Assembly: GCF_001424945.1 (NCBI RefSeq) | Contig: NZ_LMCW01000045.1 | Coordinates: forward strand, 235,969-269,352 | Source of the DNA: Rhizobium sp. Root1203 | GTDB lineage: Bacteria; Pseudomonadota; Alphaproteobacteria; Rhizobiales; Rhizobiaceae | Length of the DNA stretch: 33,384 nt | Direction: 5' to 3' | In this document: positions 1 to 8,819 of the stretch, in pieces | Layout: the number at the start of each line of letters is the position of its first letter | Numbering within the stretch: the stretch's first letter is position 1 | Notes under the pieces: generated by a model | What the model was told of the DNA's origin: nothing | What the model saw: only the letters and a program-made list of their open reading frames with translations | Databases searched by the model: none | Translations under genes and position numbers: made by a program

Positions 1-201
1 CGGCGCCGGCGGTCGGCGACCGGAGCGTCGGCGTTCGGCCATGTATCCGAACTCGAAACGCGCCACTCGAAGACCGGTCGCCGTCAGCGCGTCAGTGGCC
101 GCCGTCATGGATTGTGAATCCATCGCACCGCCGGCACCGTGTGCCAGCAGAAGTGTGACGGAGGCGTCCTCCGGACCAGTGATCAGAAACCCATCGCTCA
201 T
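1..201 (-). CDS. Alpha/beta hydrolase, KANL3/Tex30 type (5' part only)
   Basis: The first 67 codons are visible; the rest lies beyond the left edge. Translation from the ATG at 201 begins MSDGFLITGPEDASVTLL and continues with LLAHGAGGAMDS and then VARFEFGYMAERR. The HGAG oxyanion-hole strand followed by an RFEFxYMAxRR segment is characteristic of the small alpha/beta hydrolases of the KANL3/Tex30 group, often annotated as dienelactone hydrolase-like. The nucleophile elbow and catalytic His would lie in the missing part, so activity cannot be judged. No strong Shine-Dalgarno sequence is seen. The gene follows the AraC-type regulator on the same strand with a gap of about 96 bases, so it could be co-transcribed with it. 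Substrate unknown. Confidence 0.72.
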   Translation of the reverse strand, partial: MSDGFLITGPEDASVTLLLAHGAGGAMDSQSMTAATDALTATGLRVARFEFGYMAERRRSGRRPPAP

Positions 202-297
202 TGCCGCAGTCTTAAACCATCCGTGCCCATATGCGATATCGCTGTTTAGCCTCGGCGCCGCCGGGCGCCCAATTTCCCCACCGCAGCCGGCGCTGGA

Positions 298-1452
298 CTA
301 TCCCTGCAGCCTGCGCAGAAGAACGCCAAGCCGCTCTTGAGACCGGCAATCCTCCATGCTTGCCCGATTTGGCACCCCGCCTCCGCCTCGTTTCCTGATA
401 TCGCTCGGGCTGTCGCCGAACGCGCGTTTGAATGCGCGGCTGAACTCCGCGCCGTCGCTGAACCCGCGTTCTTCGGCGATCTGGAATATGAGACGCCGGT
501 CGTTCGGATCCGTCAGAGCGGAATAGGCACTGAGGAGCCGGCGGTGCTGAATATAGTGCATCACCCCGCCAAAGGGCTCGAACAGATTGTAAAGCCGCGT
601 CCGAGAGATGCCGAGCTCGCGCCGGACCATGTCGGATCCGAGTTTCGGATCGAGAAGCCTGCTTTGCACCAGTTGCCGCGCCCTTTCGAGAAGAACCGTG
701 GCAATCGGGCCTTCCGCAGCCTCCAGATGATCGGGAGAAGGAGACACGCAGGCGAGAATCATGGCCCGTGTTGCTGCTGCGAGCCCGGGCAGATCCGTCG
801 GAGTCAGCAACGGCAGTCGATTGGCGACGTCGATCAAATAGTCCGAGAACAATCGTCCCATGCCCGTACCAAGGGTAGAGAATTCTGCTGCCCCCAGAGT
901 CGCCGCCGTTTCCAACGAAAAATCCCGTGGCACGAACAGCATCAGCATGTCGCTTGTCTTGGAAACCGCACCATCGAAGGTCCGCCCGAGCGAATGGATC
1001 TGCACGTCGCCCGGATGGGTGGTGAACGCATGTCGTGCCGTCTCGGTATGGATGGATCCGGATTTGAGGAGCGTGACTGCCCAGTGATCGACCGGATCGC
1101 GCCTTACATGTCCGGGCAAACTGGAAAAAGCCAGGCTGTCGGTACGGATGTGGGCCAGAACAAGACTGCCAAGGTCCCAGAGCGTCTGGCGACCGCTGAA
1201 CTCGGTTGTTGTCGGGTCGATATCGACCAGTTCAAGCATCGGCGCGAAGCTGTCTTGCCACGCAGCGAACTGTTCGCATCGCTCCAGTCCCGCGGTCGAA
1301 AACTCGAAGAACGGCAAGGGCGACGCCTTCTCCTTCTCTCTCTCCCCCACAATGATCGCATCAACCGTTTCGTCATCCAAGATCGCGAACCGCTCGTCGT
1401 TCGCCCGCCCCTCGAGAAGCGTGGCGTGCGCTAAAGCTTCTTCGGTTGTCAT
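298..1452 (-). CDS. AraC-family transcriptional regulator
   Basis: A 384-residue protein with a C-terminal AraC/XylS DNA-binding domain at about residues 255-355. The first helix-turn-helix is around LGISRTRLYNLFEPFGG and the second contains IAEERGFSDGAEFSRAFKRAFGDSP, the usual family signature ending in SPSDIRKR. Residues 50-230 resemble the AraC_binding_2 sensing domain, with a segment around GHVRRDPVDHWAVTLL. About 30 residues follow the DNA-binding domain. The start ATG overlaps the stop of the upstream small ORF (ATGA), and GGAGG lies about 7 bases upstream, so translation is probably coupled. It presumably activates or represses transcription in response to a small molecule; target and ligand are not evident. 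Confidence 0.93.
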   Translation of the reverse strand: MTTEEALAHATLLEGRANDERFAILDDETVDAIIVGEREKEKASPLPFFEFSTAGLERCEQFAAWQDSFAPMLELVDIDPTTTEFSGRQTLWDLGSLVLAHIRTDSLAFSSLPGHVRRDPVDHWAVTLLKSGSIHTETARHAFTTHPGDVQIHSLGRTFDGAVSKTSDMLMLFVPRDFSLETAATLGAAEFSTLGTGMGRLFSDYLIDVANRLPLLTPTDLPGLAAATRAMILACVSPSPDHLEAAEGPIATVLLERARQLVQSRLLDPKLGSDMVRRELGISRTRLYNLFEPFGGVMHYIQHRRLLSAYSALTDPNDRRLIFQIAEERGFSDGAEFSRAFKRAFGDSPSDIRKRGGGGVPNRASMEDCRSQERLGVLLRRLQG

Positions 1453-1673
1453 CGTCCTGCCTCCAGTCGAGCGATTTCACCACCCGATCCATAGTTGCTT
1501 GCCGATATGTTCTTCGTTGACGAAATGGCACCGCCGCCTGAGCGTGCGCGGCTCCTCCGCCGCTTCAGTTGGGCACTCGCCGAAATATCGATCTTTGCGA
1601 GCGCTGCGGCGGGAACCACCCCCGTCGCTGCGCAAGCGGTAATTGCGAGAATGGAAAAAGACACGCATTGCAT
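1449..1673 (-). CDS. Small putative exported protein coupled to the AraC regulator
   Basis: A 74-codon ORF immediately upstream of the AraC gene, sharing a 4-base ATGA overlap with it. A strong ribosome-binding site (AGGAGA, forward positions 1681-1686) sits about 8 bases before its ATG. The N-terminus reads as a signal peptide (MQCVSFSILAITACA, then AAALA as possible cleavage region). The remainder is basic and low in complexity and matches no family I recognise. A second overlapping frame on the same strand (ATG at 1668, 63 codons) has a somewhat more GC-rich third position, so a frameshift or a different true frame is possible. The ribosome-binding site and coupling favour the frame given. 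It could be a leader ORF whose translation sets AraC expression, or a small periplasmic partner. Confidence 0.45.
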   Translation of the reverse strand: MQCVSFSILAITACAATGVVPAAALAKIDISASAQLKRRRSRARSGGGAISSTKNISASNYGSGGEIARLEAGR

Positions 1674-1989
1674 TCGTACTTCTCCTAACGGGCCAACAAC
1701 GGAAGGCCGGGTGATCTCTGAATGATGCTAGTGATATGTTTGCCGACGACCGCGAGAGTACAGTCTTTCACCCTCGACGGACGACACCGCTGGGCAGCCT
1801 AACCATCGTCTGTGTATGTGTTGCGACTTGCCTCCCCGAAAAGTCGTTTGGTTACCCGGCTGAAACCTAACCCCTTTCGCAATTATTCTCAACTTCAGGT
1901 GCGCAAAGAGTTCGCTAATGCAAGAAGCGATTGGCGCGCGCTGCAACGCCGCCCCTTGGTGCCGGATCGATCGGATACCGCAATCCGGG
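1674..1989. other. Intergenic region, no gene recognised
   Basis: This 316-base gap separates the small ORF/AraC unit from the AI-2E-family gene; both neighbours are on the minus strand. It should hold the promoter of the AraC unit. Short ORFs on either strand lack family resemblance and ribosome-binding sites. An AT-rich stretch near 1878-1895 stands out by composition, but no clear promoter hexamers or terminator were identified. Confidence 0.5.
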
Positions 1990-3033
1990 TCATGGCCCGC
2001 CCTCTGTCTCGATCCTCGAGCCGCCCGACAACAGGGTGGCGACCCACTTTCCGGACGGTGTGCCGGCGCAATAGACGATGAATGCGATCAGCATCGGAAC
2101 GCCGATGAATGCTCCTGAAACGCCCCACATGAAACTCCAGAAAAACACTGCAAAAATAACGGCAAAGGGCGATATCGCCAGGGAAGCTCCCGTCAACCGC
2201 GGCTCCAGATAGCTGCCGATGATGAACTGGATGACGTTCAGGCTGGTGAAGATGATGATCGCCGTCTGCCAGGAATCGAATTGGGCGATGGCGAACATGG
2301 TCGGAAGCGCCGTGGCGACAAACGGCCCCAGAAACGGGATGTAGTTCAGGGCAAAGGCGATCGCGCCCCACGCCGCCGCAAGCTCCAGTCCGGCGCCGAG
2401 CGCGAAGAGCCACACCACGAGCCCCGTAAGGATGCTGGCGAACGTTCGCACGATCATGAAGCGGCGAAGCTTGGCGCCGATCACGCGATTGGCAGCCAGG
2501 ATACGCTCGCCGTAAGGCTGGGCCGCGGGCATCAGGAGACGCGCGTTGAAATCCTCGACCTCCAGCAGGCCGAGCATGATGAAGATGAATACCAGCAAGG
2601 TGAAACCGGCGAAGCTATTGAGGCGCCCGGCCATTCCCTGCACGAAACGCACCAGCCAGGTCACATCGAAGCGGTCCGCCAAAGGACCGGCGACCGCCAC
2701 ACCCTGACCCTCCAGCCAGTCTGTCCAGTTGACATAGATCGCCTGGAACCGGTCGGCATTGAGAAACAACCATTGGGCGAGTTTTCCGAATCCCCACGCC
2801 ACGGAGGAACCTATCGCGACGATGACGACCATGGTCACGACAAGCGTGATGAGCAATGCGAGGAGCTTCGGCATCCAGCGCTGCAAGGCCGCCTGACAGG
2901 GCCAGACCAGTGCGATGACGAACAGGGAAAAGATCAATGGAGCGAAAATGGATTGCGCCACATAGAGCAGCGCCAGCACGAGGATACCGGTCGCTACCGA
3001 CCCGATCATTCGACTGTCACCCATCCCCGCCAT
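1990..3033 (-). CDS. AI-2E family transporter (YdiK/PerM-like membrane protein)
   Basis: A 347-residue polytopic membrane protein of the AI-2E exporter family (PF01594). It has two N-terminal membrane segments (starting GSVATGILVLALLYVAQSI), a further pair, a soluble loop around residues 95-140, and a C-terminal membrane block. That block carries the family hallmark LNYIPFLGPFVATALP and a later YLEPRLTGASLAISPFAVI. Length and topology fit the family. Some members export autoinducer-2 or act as Na+/H+ antiporters; most are uncharacterised. I chose the ATG at 3033 because AGGGG lies just upstream; an in-frame GTG at 3072 adds 13 residues but has no ribosome-binding site. It is flanked by about 160 bases on the upstream side and appears to be transcribed alone. 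Confidence 0.9.
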   Translation of the reverse strand: MAGMGDSRMIGSVATGILVLALLYVAQSIFAPLIFSLFVIALVWPCQAALQRWMPKLLALLITLVVTMVVIVAIGSSVAWGFGKLAQWLFLNADRFQAIYVNWTDWLEGQGVAVAGPLADRFDVTWLVRFVQGMAGRLNSFAGFTLLVFIFIMLGLLEVEDFNARLLMPAAQPYGERILAANRVIGAKLRRFMIVRTFASILTGLVVWLFALGAGLELAAAWGAIAFALNYIPFLGPFVATALPTMFAIAQFDSWQTAIIIFTSLNVIQFIIGSYLEPRLTGASLAISPFAVIFAVFFWSFMWGVSGAFIGVPMLIAFIVYCAGTPSGKWVATLLSGGSRIETEGGP

Positions 3034-3197
3034 GCATGCCCCTCGAACACTCTTCGGTCTCGCTCGCTCCACAGGGAGCCGGCCGTCTGTCGCCGCATAG
3101 GCGCGACCTGCCTGTGCGTCGATCTCCTGATTTCACGCGGGACGGCCAGAAGCCGGCCCGATCCCGCGCGGTCGCTTGATGTGGTCGATGGCTGTGT

Positions 3198-3695
3198 CTA
3201 CCCCGCTGCAGTTGCCTTCTGCAGCGCGTCGCGCAGGACCTGTTCCTTCGTCTCGTCGAGGGAAGTCTTGAGAACCACACCGCCGTAAGACGAGATTTCC
3301 TTCAGCACCTTGTCGGCGGTCATCTCCTGCACCAGAACGAACAACGCTCCGTTGCCCGGCTGAAGATTGCCGGCAAGATCCTTCATGAAGGCGTCGTTGA
3401 TGCCGACGTCGGTCAAGGCGCCACCGATCGCGCCCGAAGCCGCGCCCACGGCCACGCCGATCAGCGGATTGAGAAACAGAACGCCAATCAGCAGGCCCCA
3501 GAAACTACCCGACGCGGCACCCGCTGCAGTGGTATTGACCAACTGATTGAGTTTGACTTTGCCGGCCTCGGTCTTGGTGGCAATGACTGCATCTCCGACT
3601 TTGATCAGGTACTCCTTCTGCAGTTCGAACAGACGCTGACGCACCTCCTCGGCTTTGGCTTCCGTAGGATAGACAATCGCAATCAAATCAGACAT
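3198..3695 (-). CDS. DUF1269 domain-containing protein
   Basis: A 165-residue protein beginning MSDLIAIVYPTEAKAEEVR, typical of the DUF1269 family of unknown function. The N-terminal part looks like a ferredoxin-like alpha/beta fold, followed by a Gly/Ala-rich hydrophobic hairpin (SFWGLLIGVLFLNPLIG, then VAVGAASGAIGGAL), and a C-terminal alpha/beta segment (GNGALFVLVQEMTADKVL). The hairpin suggests membrane association or a glycine-zipper packing element. The start at 3695 is supported by GGGAG about 7 bases upstream; an upstream in-frame start gives 11 more residues without such a site. It stands alone between AI-2E and the RND operon. Function unknown; such genes are often stress-linked, which the sequence here does not show. 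Confidence 0.88.
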   Translation of the reverse strand: MSDLIAIVYPTEAKAEEVRQRLFELQKEYLIKVGDAVIATKTEAGKVKLNQLVNTTAAGAASGSFWGLLIGVLFLNPLIGVAVGAASGAIGGALTDVGINDAFMKDLAGNLQPGNGALFVLVQEMTADKVLKEISSYGGVVLKTSLDETKEQVLRDALQKATAAG

Positions 3696-3882
3696 GGCTA
3701 CTCCCGTGAACAAAGCTCGCACGCGCAATTGCGTAGACGCTAAATCATAGCCATCAATGCACCGAAGAAATTAGCAGGGAATCCCGCGGCTGTGCATTGC
3801 GTCTCTTTCTTCCACAATCTCGCCCCCGCATAGGCGATCCCTCTCACTGCCGTGCGGACGTCTTGACGCCCCTGCGGATAAG

Positions 3883-3930
3883 AAAAAACCCCGCGCGCCT
3901 GACAGATCGTGATCTGCCGTAGCCCGCGGA
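3883..3930 (-). terminator. Probable rho-independent terminator of the RND operon
   Basis: Read on the minus strand, an outer stem CCGCG/CGCGG encloses a 7-bp inner hairpin (GGCAGATC pairing with GATCTGTC). It is followed directly by a run of six T (forward A-run 3883-3888). It lies about 45-90 bases beyond the RND permease stop codon, as expected for the operon's end. Confidence 0.6.
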
Positions 3931-3973
3931 GCGATCCCTCAATCGCTTCCGTCACCGCGGTCGCGCGACGTTC

Positions 3974-6900
3974 TTAGCCACCGGCGGCAACCGGCTCCGG
4001 CTCACCTGCCTCGACCTCGGTCCGCTCGGCCGCAGCCGGAATACGGAACCACAGGACGTAGAGTACAGGCAGAAAGATCAGCGTCAGCGCCGCCGCCACC
4101 ACCAGGCCGCCAATGACGGTAAAGGCAAGCGGCGACCAGAAGGGATCGCGGATGATCGGCAGCATGCCGAGCACTGTCGATCCGGCGGTGAGGAACACAG
4201 GCCGAAGCCGCTGGGCCGTCACGTCGATGACGCTCTGCCACGTTCGCCCTTTCTCCTCGATCGCGATATCGATCTGGTCGATCAGCACCACGGAGTTTCG
4301 CGTGATCATACCGATAAGGGCGATCATCCCGAGAACTGCGATGAAGCCGACCGGCGTATTGGTGATCAGCATGATCAGCACGACGCCGATCAACCCCAGC
4401 GGCACCACGCTGATGACGAGCAGCAGGCGCTGGACGCTCTGCAATTGGAACATCAGAACGATCAGGATGATGATCCCCATCACCGGCAGCATCTCGACGA
4501 CCGAGGCAAGCCCCTCCTCGGCCCCTTCCACCGCACCGCCGACTTCGATCTGGTAGTTCGGATGGGTTCGCCGCAGCTCGTCGATCTTGCCGGCCGCCGC
4601 CTCCACCACGCTGGCAGCCATCACGCCTTCGGCCGTGTCCGCCTGAACGGTGATGGTCGTGGAGCCGTCGTGCCGCCAGATGACGGGCTGGGTCGTCTGG
4701 TACTCGATCGCGGCGATGCTGGAGAGGGGCACTGTGTGATTGGGTCCGACCGGGATCTGCAGCGAACGCAGGGTACCGATATCGACGCGCTCCTCTGCCG
4801 TTGCGCGGGCTACGACGTTGATGAGGTAGATCGAGTCCTTGACCTGCGTGATCGGCAGGCCGGACGCCGTCGCAAACAGCGTCTGAGCGATCACCGAAGA
4901 GTTGAGCCCCACCAGTCGGGCGCGATCCTGGTCGACATTGATGACAACTTTGCGGACCGGTTCGTTCCAATCCAGGTTGGGCTGGACGACGCCGGGGACC
5001 TTGTTGATGGCATCGGCCACCTGCCAGGCAACGTCGCGGACGCCGGCGATATCCCGCCCGCTGACGCGGTACTGTATAGGCCAGCCGACCGGCGGTCCCA
5101 TTTCGAGCGGCGAGACGCGCACGACGATCTCGGGCATTTTTTCGTCGAGCGCCTGCTGCAGGCGCGCCTGCAGCGCTTCACGCGCACCGACGCTCTTGGC
5201 GATCACCACGGCCTGGGCGCGAGAAGGCGCCGGAGCCTGAAGGTCCATCGACAGGTAGAAGCGAACCGGATCGGAGCCGACATAGAAACTCCAGTCGGCC
5301 ACATCCTCATCGGCCGCGAGCACCTCTTCCGCCTTCGTCACGTACACGCCGGTGGCGGCCTGCGATGCACCCTGCGGCAAGGTCAGCTGCAAGATGAGTT
5401 CCGGGCGGTCGGACGGGGGGAAGAACTGCCGCTTCATCAGCGACGATCCGACAAGCGCCAGTGCAAACAATGCGACGGTGGCAAGGACCACCACGAGGCG
5501 CATGCGCATGCAGGCATACAGCAAATTCTTGAAGCCTCGGATCAGCGCACTATCCGGCTTAGCACCCGTCGCCGGGCTCGATTTGAGGACGGCGAGACCG
5601 ATGATCGGCGTCAGCAGCACGGCAACCAGCCAGGATACGATCAGCGCGAAACCGATCACCAGAAACAGCGAGCGCGCATACTCGCCCGAAGAACTGCTCG
5701 CAAAACCGACAGGGATGAAGCCTGCGATCGTCACCAGCGTCCCGGCAAGCATGGGAAAGGCCGTCGAGGTGTAGGCATGCGATGCCGCCTGGACGCGCTC
5801 ATAGCCTTGCTCGAGCTTCGCCATCATCGTCTCGACGGTCACCATCGTGTCGTCGATCATCAAGGTCAGCGCAATGATCAAGGCGCCGAGCGAGACACGC
5901 TGCAACGCAATCCCGGTGATGTCCATGAACAGGAAAGTCAGCGCCAGGACAAGCGGGATGGAAACGGCGACGGCAAGGCCGGCGCGCAACCCGAGCGCCA
6001 GAAAGCTGACGCCGAGAACGATGACGACGGCCTGCCCCAGCGATGTGGTGAAACTGCGGATCGCGGTCTTCACGACCGCCGGCTGGCTGGCCACATGCGT
6101 CATGCTGATGCCGATCGGCAGGTCGTCCTCCAGCCTTTGCATCGTCGCATCGATGTTTTGTCCGAGTTGGAGGATGTCGCCGCCCGACGCCATGGAAATG
6201 GCGATACCGATCGCCGGCTTGCCCTTGATGCGGAATCGCGGCTGGGGTGGGTCGACGGTGCCGCGCACGACGCTGGCGATATCGCCGAGCCGCACGAAGC
6301 CGGACGAGGTCGGGACGTTCAACTGGCGGATGGCGTTCTCGTCGGTGAGACTGCCGGAGACCTGCAGGACGGTCCGATCCTGCTCGGACGTAATAAGGCC
6401 GGCGGGCATGACGGCGTTCTGCGCCTGTATCGTGCCGATCACCGTTGCGGCGCTGAGGCCGAGGCTTGCCAGGCGCTCGGTCGAGAACTCGATGTAGATC
6501 GTCTCGTCCTGCGTACCGATCAGCTGAACCTTGCCGATGTTGTCGAGTTTCAGCAGTCGGGTTCGCGCTTCATAGGCCCAATCACGCACTTCGCGATCGC
6601 TGAAGCCTTCCGAGGTAAAGCCATAGATGATCCCGAACGTGTCGCCGAAATCGTCGTTGAAGAATGGCCCGCGCACGCCAGCGGGCAACGTCGCCTGCAT
6701 GTCGCCGACCTTCTTGCGAGCCTGATACCAGGATTCGCCCACCTGGTCCGGCGGCGTCGCATCGTCCAGGGTGACATAGACGATCGACTGTCCGGCCGTC
6801 GTCACGCTTCGCAGGTTGTCGAGATGCGGCACCTCTTCAAGAGTCCGCTCGAGCCGGTCGGTAATCTGGTCGACGGTCTGCTCGATCGTGCCGCCCGGCC

Positions 6901-7063
6901 ATCCGGCCGAAACGATCATCGTCTTGAAGGTGAACTCCGGATCTTCGTCGCGGCCGAGGTTGATATAGGCAAGAATGCCGGCGATGGCGCTGAGAAGCAC
7001 CAGGAAGATGATAAGGCTCTGGCGCTTGATCGCCCATCCCGAAAGGTTGAAGCCCTCGTTCAT
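3974..7063 (-). CDS. RND efflux transporter permease subunit
   Basis: A 1029-residue inner-membrane pump of the AcrB/HAE-type RND superfamily. It has one N-terminal membrane helix (residues 14-34), a large periplasmic porter domain (about 35-335), a membrane block, a second periplasmic domain and the C-terminal membrane block, matching the duplicated 12-helix layout. The TM4 acidic pair is present as LMIDDTMVTVE (D404, D405). In TM10 the position of the AcrB proton-relay lysine is arginine (MITRNSVVLID, R922). It should drive proton-coupled export of hydrophobic compounds with the adaptor encoded just upstream, with which it shares a 4-base overlap. No outer-membrane channel gene is adjacent, so a TolC-like protein from elsewhere is presumably used. 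Substrate unknown. Confidence 0.96.
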   Translation of the reverse strand: MNEGFNLSGWAIKRQSLIIFLVLLSAIAGILAYINLGRDEDPEFTFKTMIVSAGWPGGTIEQTVDQITDRLERTLEEVPHLDNLRSVTTAGQSIVYVTLDDATPPDQVGESWYQARKKVGDMQATLPAGVRGPFFNDDFGDTFGIIYGFTSEGFSDREVRDWAYEARTRLLKLDNIGKVQLIGTQDETIYIEFSTERLASLGLSAATVIGTIQAQNAVMPAGLITSEQDRTVLQVSGSLTDENAIRQLNVPTSSGFVRLGDIASVVRGTVDPPQPRFRIKGKPAIGIAISMASGGDILQLGQNIDATMQRLEDDLPIGISMTHVASQPAVVKTAIRSFTTSLGQAVVIVLGVSFLALGLRAGLAVAVSIPLVLALTFLFMDITGIALQRVSLGALIIALTLMIDDTMVTVETMMAKLEQGYERVQAASHAYTSTAFPMLAGTLVTIAGFIPVGFASSSSGEYARSLFLVIGFALIVSWLVAVLLTPIIGLAVLKSSPATGAKPDSALIRGFKNLLYACMRMRLVVVLATVALFALALVGSSLMKRQFFPPSDRPELILQLTLPQGASQAATGVYVTKAEEVLAADEDVADWSFYVGSDPVRFYLSMDLQAPAPSRAQAVVIAKSVGAREALQARLQQALDEKMPEIVVRVSPLEMGPPVGWPIQYRVSGRDIAGVRDVAWQVADAINKVPGVVQPNLDWNEPVRKVVINVDQDRARLVGLNSSVIAQTLFATASGLPITQVKDSIYLINVVARATAEERVDIGTLRSLQIPVGPNHTVPLSSIAAIEYQTTQPVIWRHDGSTTITVQADTAEGVMAASVVEAAAGKIDELRRTHPNYQIEVGGAVEGAEEGLASVVEMLPVMGIIILIVLMFQLQSVQRLLLVISVVPLGLIGVVLIMLITNTPVGFIAVLGMIALIGMITRNSVVLIDQIDIAIEEKGRTWQSVIDVTAQRLRPVFLTAGSTVLGMLPIIRDPFWSPLAFTVIGGLVVAAALTLIFLPVLYVLWFRIPAAAERTEVEAGEPEPVAAGG

Positions 7064-8166
7064 TCGGCGCTTCCTTCAAGCAGGCGGACTGGCATGCCCG
7101 GACGAAGCTGCTGAACGCCGGCGACGACGACATTGTCGCCGCTCGCCAGACCTTTGGTAACAAGGAAATCCTTGGTATCGAAGCGATGAACCTCGACCGG
7201 CACCAGCTTGGTGGTTTTGCTGGCCGCATCGACGACCCATACGGCGCTCTTGTTGTCCAGGTTGAACAACGCCCCGATCGGCAGCCGCGCTGCCGGCTCG
7301 CCCGAGAGACGGATCGTGCCGCGCACGGCGCTGCCGAAGCGGAAATCGTCGGGCGCGCTGTCCAGTCCGACGCGCACCGTGAAATTGCGGGTGATGGGAT
7401 CGGCCGTCGGCGAGATCTCGCGAACTGTTCCCGTCGCCTTTGCGTTGGGGTTGCTCAGCAGCTGCACGTCGACGCGCGCATTGCCGCCGGTTGTCTGGAT
7501 GGTGGCTTCCGGCACCTGGAAGACGGCGTCACGTGTTCCGAGCTGGGCGACGCGGACGACCATCTGGCCGCCACCGACGACCTGCCCGACCTCACCGCCG
7601 ATTGCCGTTACGACACCGGCGGCGTTCGCTTTCAAAACCCGGTTGTCGACATTGGTCTGGGCGATCCGAAGCCCTGCTTGCGCAGCATCGACGCCGGCCT
7701 TTGCCATGTCTGCGAGTGCCATCGCCGATTCGAATGCCTGTCGGGTCGAGGTGCGCGGATAAAGCTGCTGCTGCCGCGCGCGCTCGGTTTCGGCATTCTG
7801 TGACTGAGCCTGTGCCGAAAACAGGTTTGCCTCGGCCTTGCGAAGCGCATCCTGGGCATCCTCGGTGTCGAGACGGGCGAGAACCGCTCCCACCTCGACA
7901 AGATCGCCGACGTCGACGTCTCGTTCCCGGATTTCGCCGCCCTGGCGGAAGCTGAAACTTGTCTCGGTGCGCGGCCTTATCTCGCCGACCAGCGATCCAT
8001 AGGTATCCTCGGGATTGAAGGAGACGGCAACCGTCCTGACCGGTCTCGGCGGACGATCCCCTGCGTCGTTCTCTTCCTGGCAACCGGCCAGGAAAAAGAC
8101 AGTCAGAACTGCGGCCGACAAGCCGAATGTTGCACTGGATCTGGGTACGGCAAGGCGTTTTTTCAT
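7060..8166 (-). CDS. RND efflux periplasmic adaptor subunit (lipoprotein)
   Basis: A 368-residue membrane-fusion protein of the HlyD/AcrA class. A lipoprotein signal peptide ends in the lipobox LAGC (Cys29). A barrel-sandwich half-motif follows (around FRQGGEIRERDVDVGDLV), then a helical hairpin at about residues 105-165, the second lipoyl half (VVTAIGGEVGQVV) and beta-barrel domains. It should bridge the RND permease to an outer-membrane channel. The stop overlaps the permease start by 4 bases, so the two are translationally coupled. Upstream lies a 650-base non-coding stretch with a short palindrome near 8241. No dedicated TetR or other local repressor is encoded next to the pair within this window. 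Confidence 0.95.
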   Translation of the reverse strand: MKKRLAVPRSSATFGLSAAVLTVFFLAGCQEENDAGDRPPRPVRTVAVSFNPEDTYGSLVGEIRPRTETSFSFRQGGEIRERDVDVGDLVEVGAVLARLDTEDAQDALRKAEANLFSAQAQSQNAETERARQQQLYPRTSTRQAFESAMALADMAKAGVDAAQAGLRIAQTNVDNRVLKANAAGVVTAIGGEVGQVVGGGQMVVRVAQLGTRDAVFQVPEATIQTTGGNARVDVQLLSNPNAKATGTVREISPTADPITRNFTVRVGLDSAPDDFRFGSAVRGTIRLSGEPAARLPIGALFNLDNKSAVWVVDAASKTTKLVPVEVHRFDTKDFLVTKGLASGDNVVVAGVQQLRPGMPVRLLEGSAE

Positions 8167-8240
8167 CTGCGATTTCCCCGAAGCTTACCGGCGCGACAAA
8201 TCCAAGCCACGCATGAATGAAAGCAAAAAACGACTATTAT

Positions 8241-8251
8241 CAATGGCATTG
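8241..8251. promoter_or_regulatory. Candidate operator palindrome upstream of the RND operon
   Basis: CAATG-G-CATTG is a perfect inverted repeat with one central base, about 75 bases upstream of the adaptor start, in the most AT-rich part of the gap. Efflux operons are often controlled from such sites by TetR- or MarR-type proteins, but no such regulator is next to it and an 11-bp palindrome can occur by chance. Confidence 0.25.
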
Positions 8252-8551
8252 TCATGCGATGGCCGGCCCGGCGCCGGGCTCGCGTCTGGTCGCGTGAACG
8301 ACGCTGACCACGCTGGGACGAGGTCAGCGTCCCTCATTCGTGCAATCCGCATTCCAGCCGGCAAGAGGCAAGCAAGGAGCGCGCCGGGCAGCCACGGGAA
8401 GCGCCCGTCAATCATCATCCCGTCTGTCATGGTGGTGAGCGCGAACGATAGAAGTCCTGAGTAGGAACCCAAGTGGTGATGCTCCCTTAAACGCCCGGAT
8501 CAGCTTACGCATTGTCTCGGACACCCGAAGGCGCGGTGCTCCGTTCAGAAC

Positions 8552-8612
8552 TATAGTGCTGTTCAAGACGCGAAGTGATCAGCATAGAATCCCGCAATCA
8601 GGCCTACCGTCC
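8552..8612. repeat. Dispersed intergenic element, copy A
   Basis: TATAGTG (8552-8558), 16 bases, then GTGATCAGCATAGAATCC (8575-8592), and GTCC at 8609. The same blocks at identical spacing recur at 23126-23186 and, with a weaker left block, at 15627-15687. It is intergenic, between divergent genes. Read on the plus strand the core is an open frame starting GTG (MISIESRNQA); read on the minus strand the left block gives CACTATA, resembling a -10 hexamer. Function unknown. Confidence 0.6.
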
Positions 8613-8819
8613 AGATTTTCGTAGTCGATTTCAGGCCAGCTCAAGGGCTGTGCTGGAGTCAACCACACAAGATATTCTCTCCCGCTCGCATACACGGAAT
8701 TCATCTTTCGCCCGGGCCACGGATAGCCTAGAACTGTCGACAAACGTCCAACCGATTGTCTTGCGAGGCGCTTTGCCGTTCATGGATTTGAAGAGCGTGC
8801 CAGGATCTTGAGCCGAGAC

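Larger units (their letters stand above)
8167..8819. other. Long intergenic region between divergent genes
   Basis: About 650 bases between the RND adaptor (minus) and the lipoprotein hydrolase (plus). The part nearest the adaptor is AT-richer (8220-8250) and holds an 11-bp palindrome CAATGGCATTG at 8241-8251, a candidate repressor site. The dispersed element described at 8552-8612 lies in the middle. Short ORFs (for example 8185-8472 minus and 8575-8811 plus) have no family resemblance and no convincing ribosome-binding site. I cannot place either promoter with confidence. Confidence 0.5.

Noticed and set aside
254..274. GGCGCC-GCCG-GGCGCC hairpin downstream of the AraC gene
   Set aside because: No T-run follows on the minus strand, so it is not a convincing terminator; GC-rich palindromes are common here.
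3740..3955. A 71-codon minus-strand ORF between the RND and DUF1269 genes
   Set aside because: It runs through the terminator hairpin and has no ribosome-binding site or family resemblance.
4445..7114. An 889-codon open frame on the plus strand opposite the RND permease
   Set aside because: Its translation is rich in Arg, Asp, His and Gly with no domains or membrane helices, while the minus strand encodes a full RND permease. It is a by-product of high-GC codon usage.
8440..8500. GGAAC followed by TT at 18 bases, resembling an RpoE2/EcfG general-stress promoter
   Set aside because: The -10 half reads CCTT instead of CGTT and the nearest plausible gene is more than 300 bases away, so it is too weak to call.
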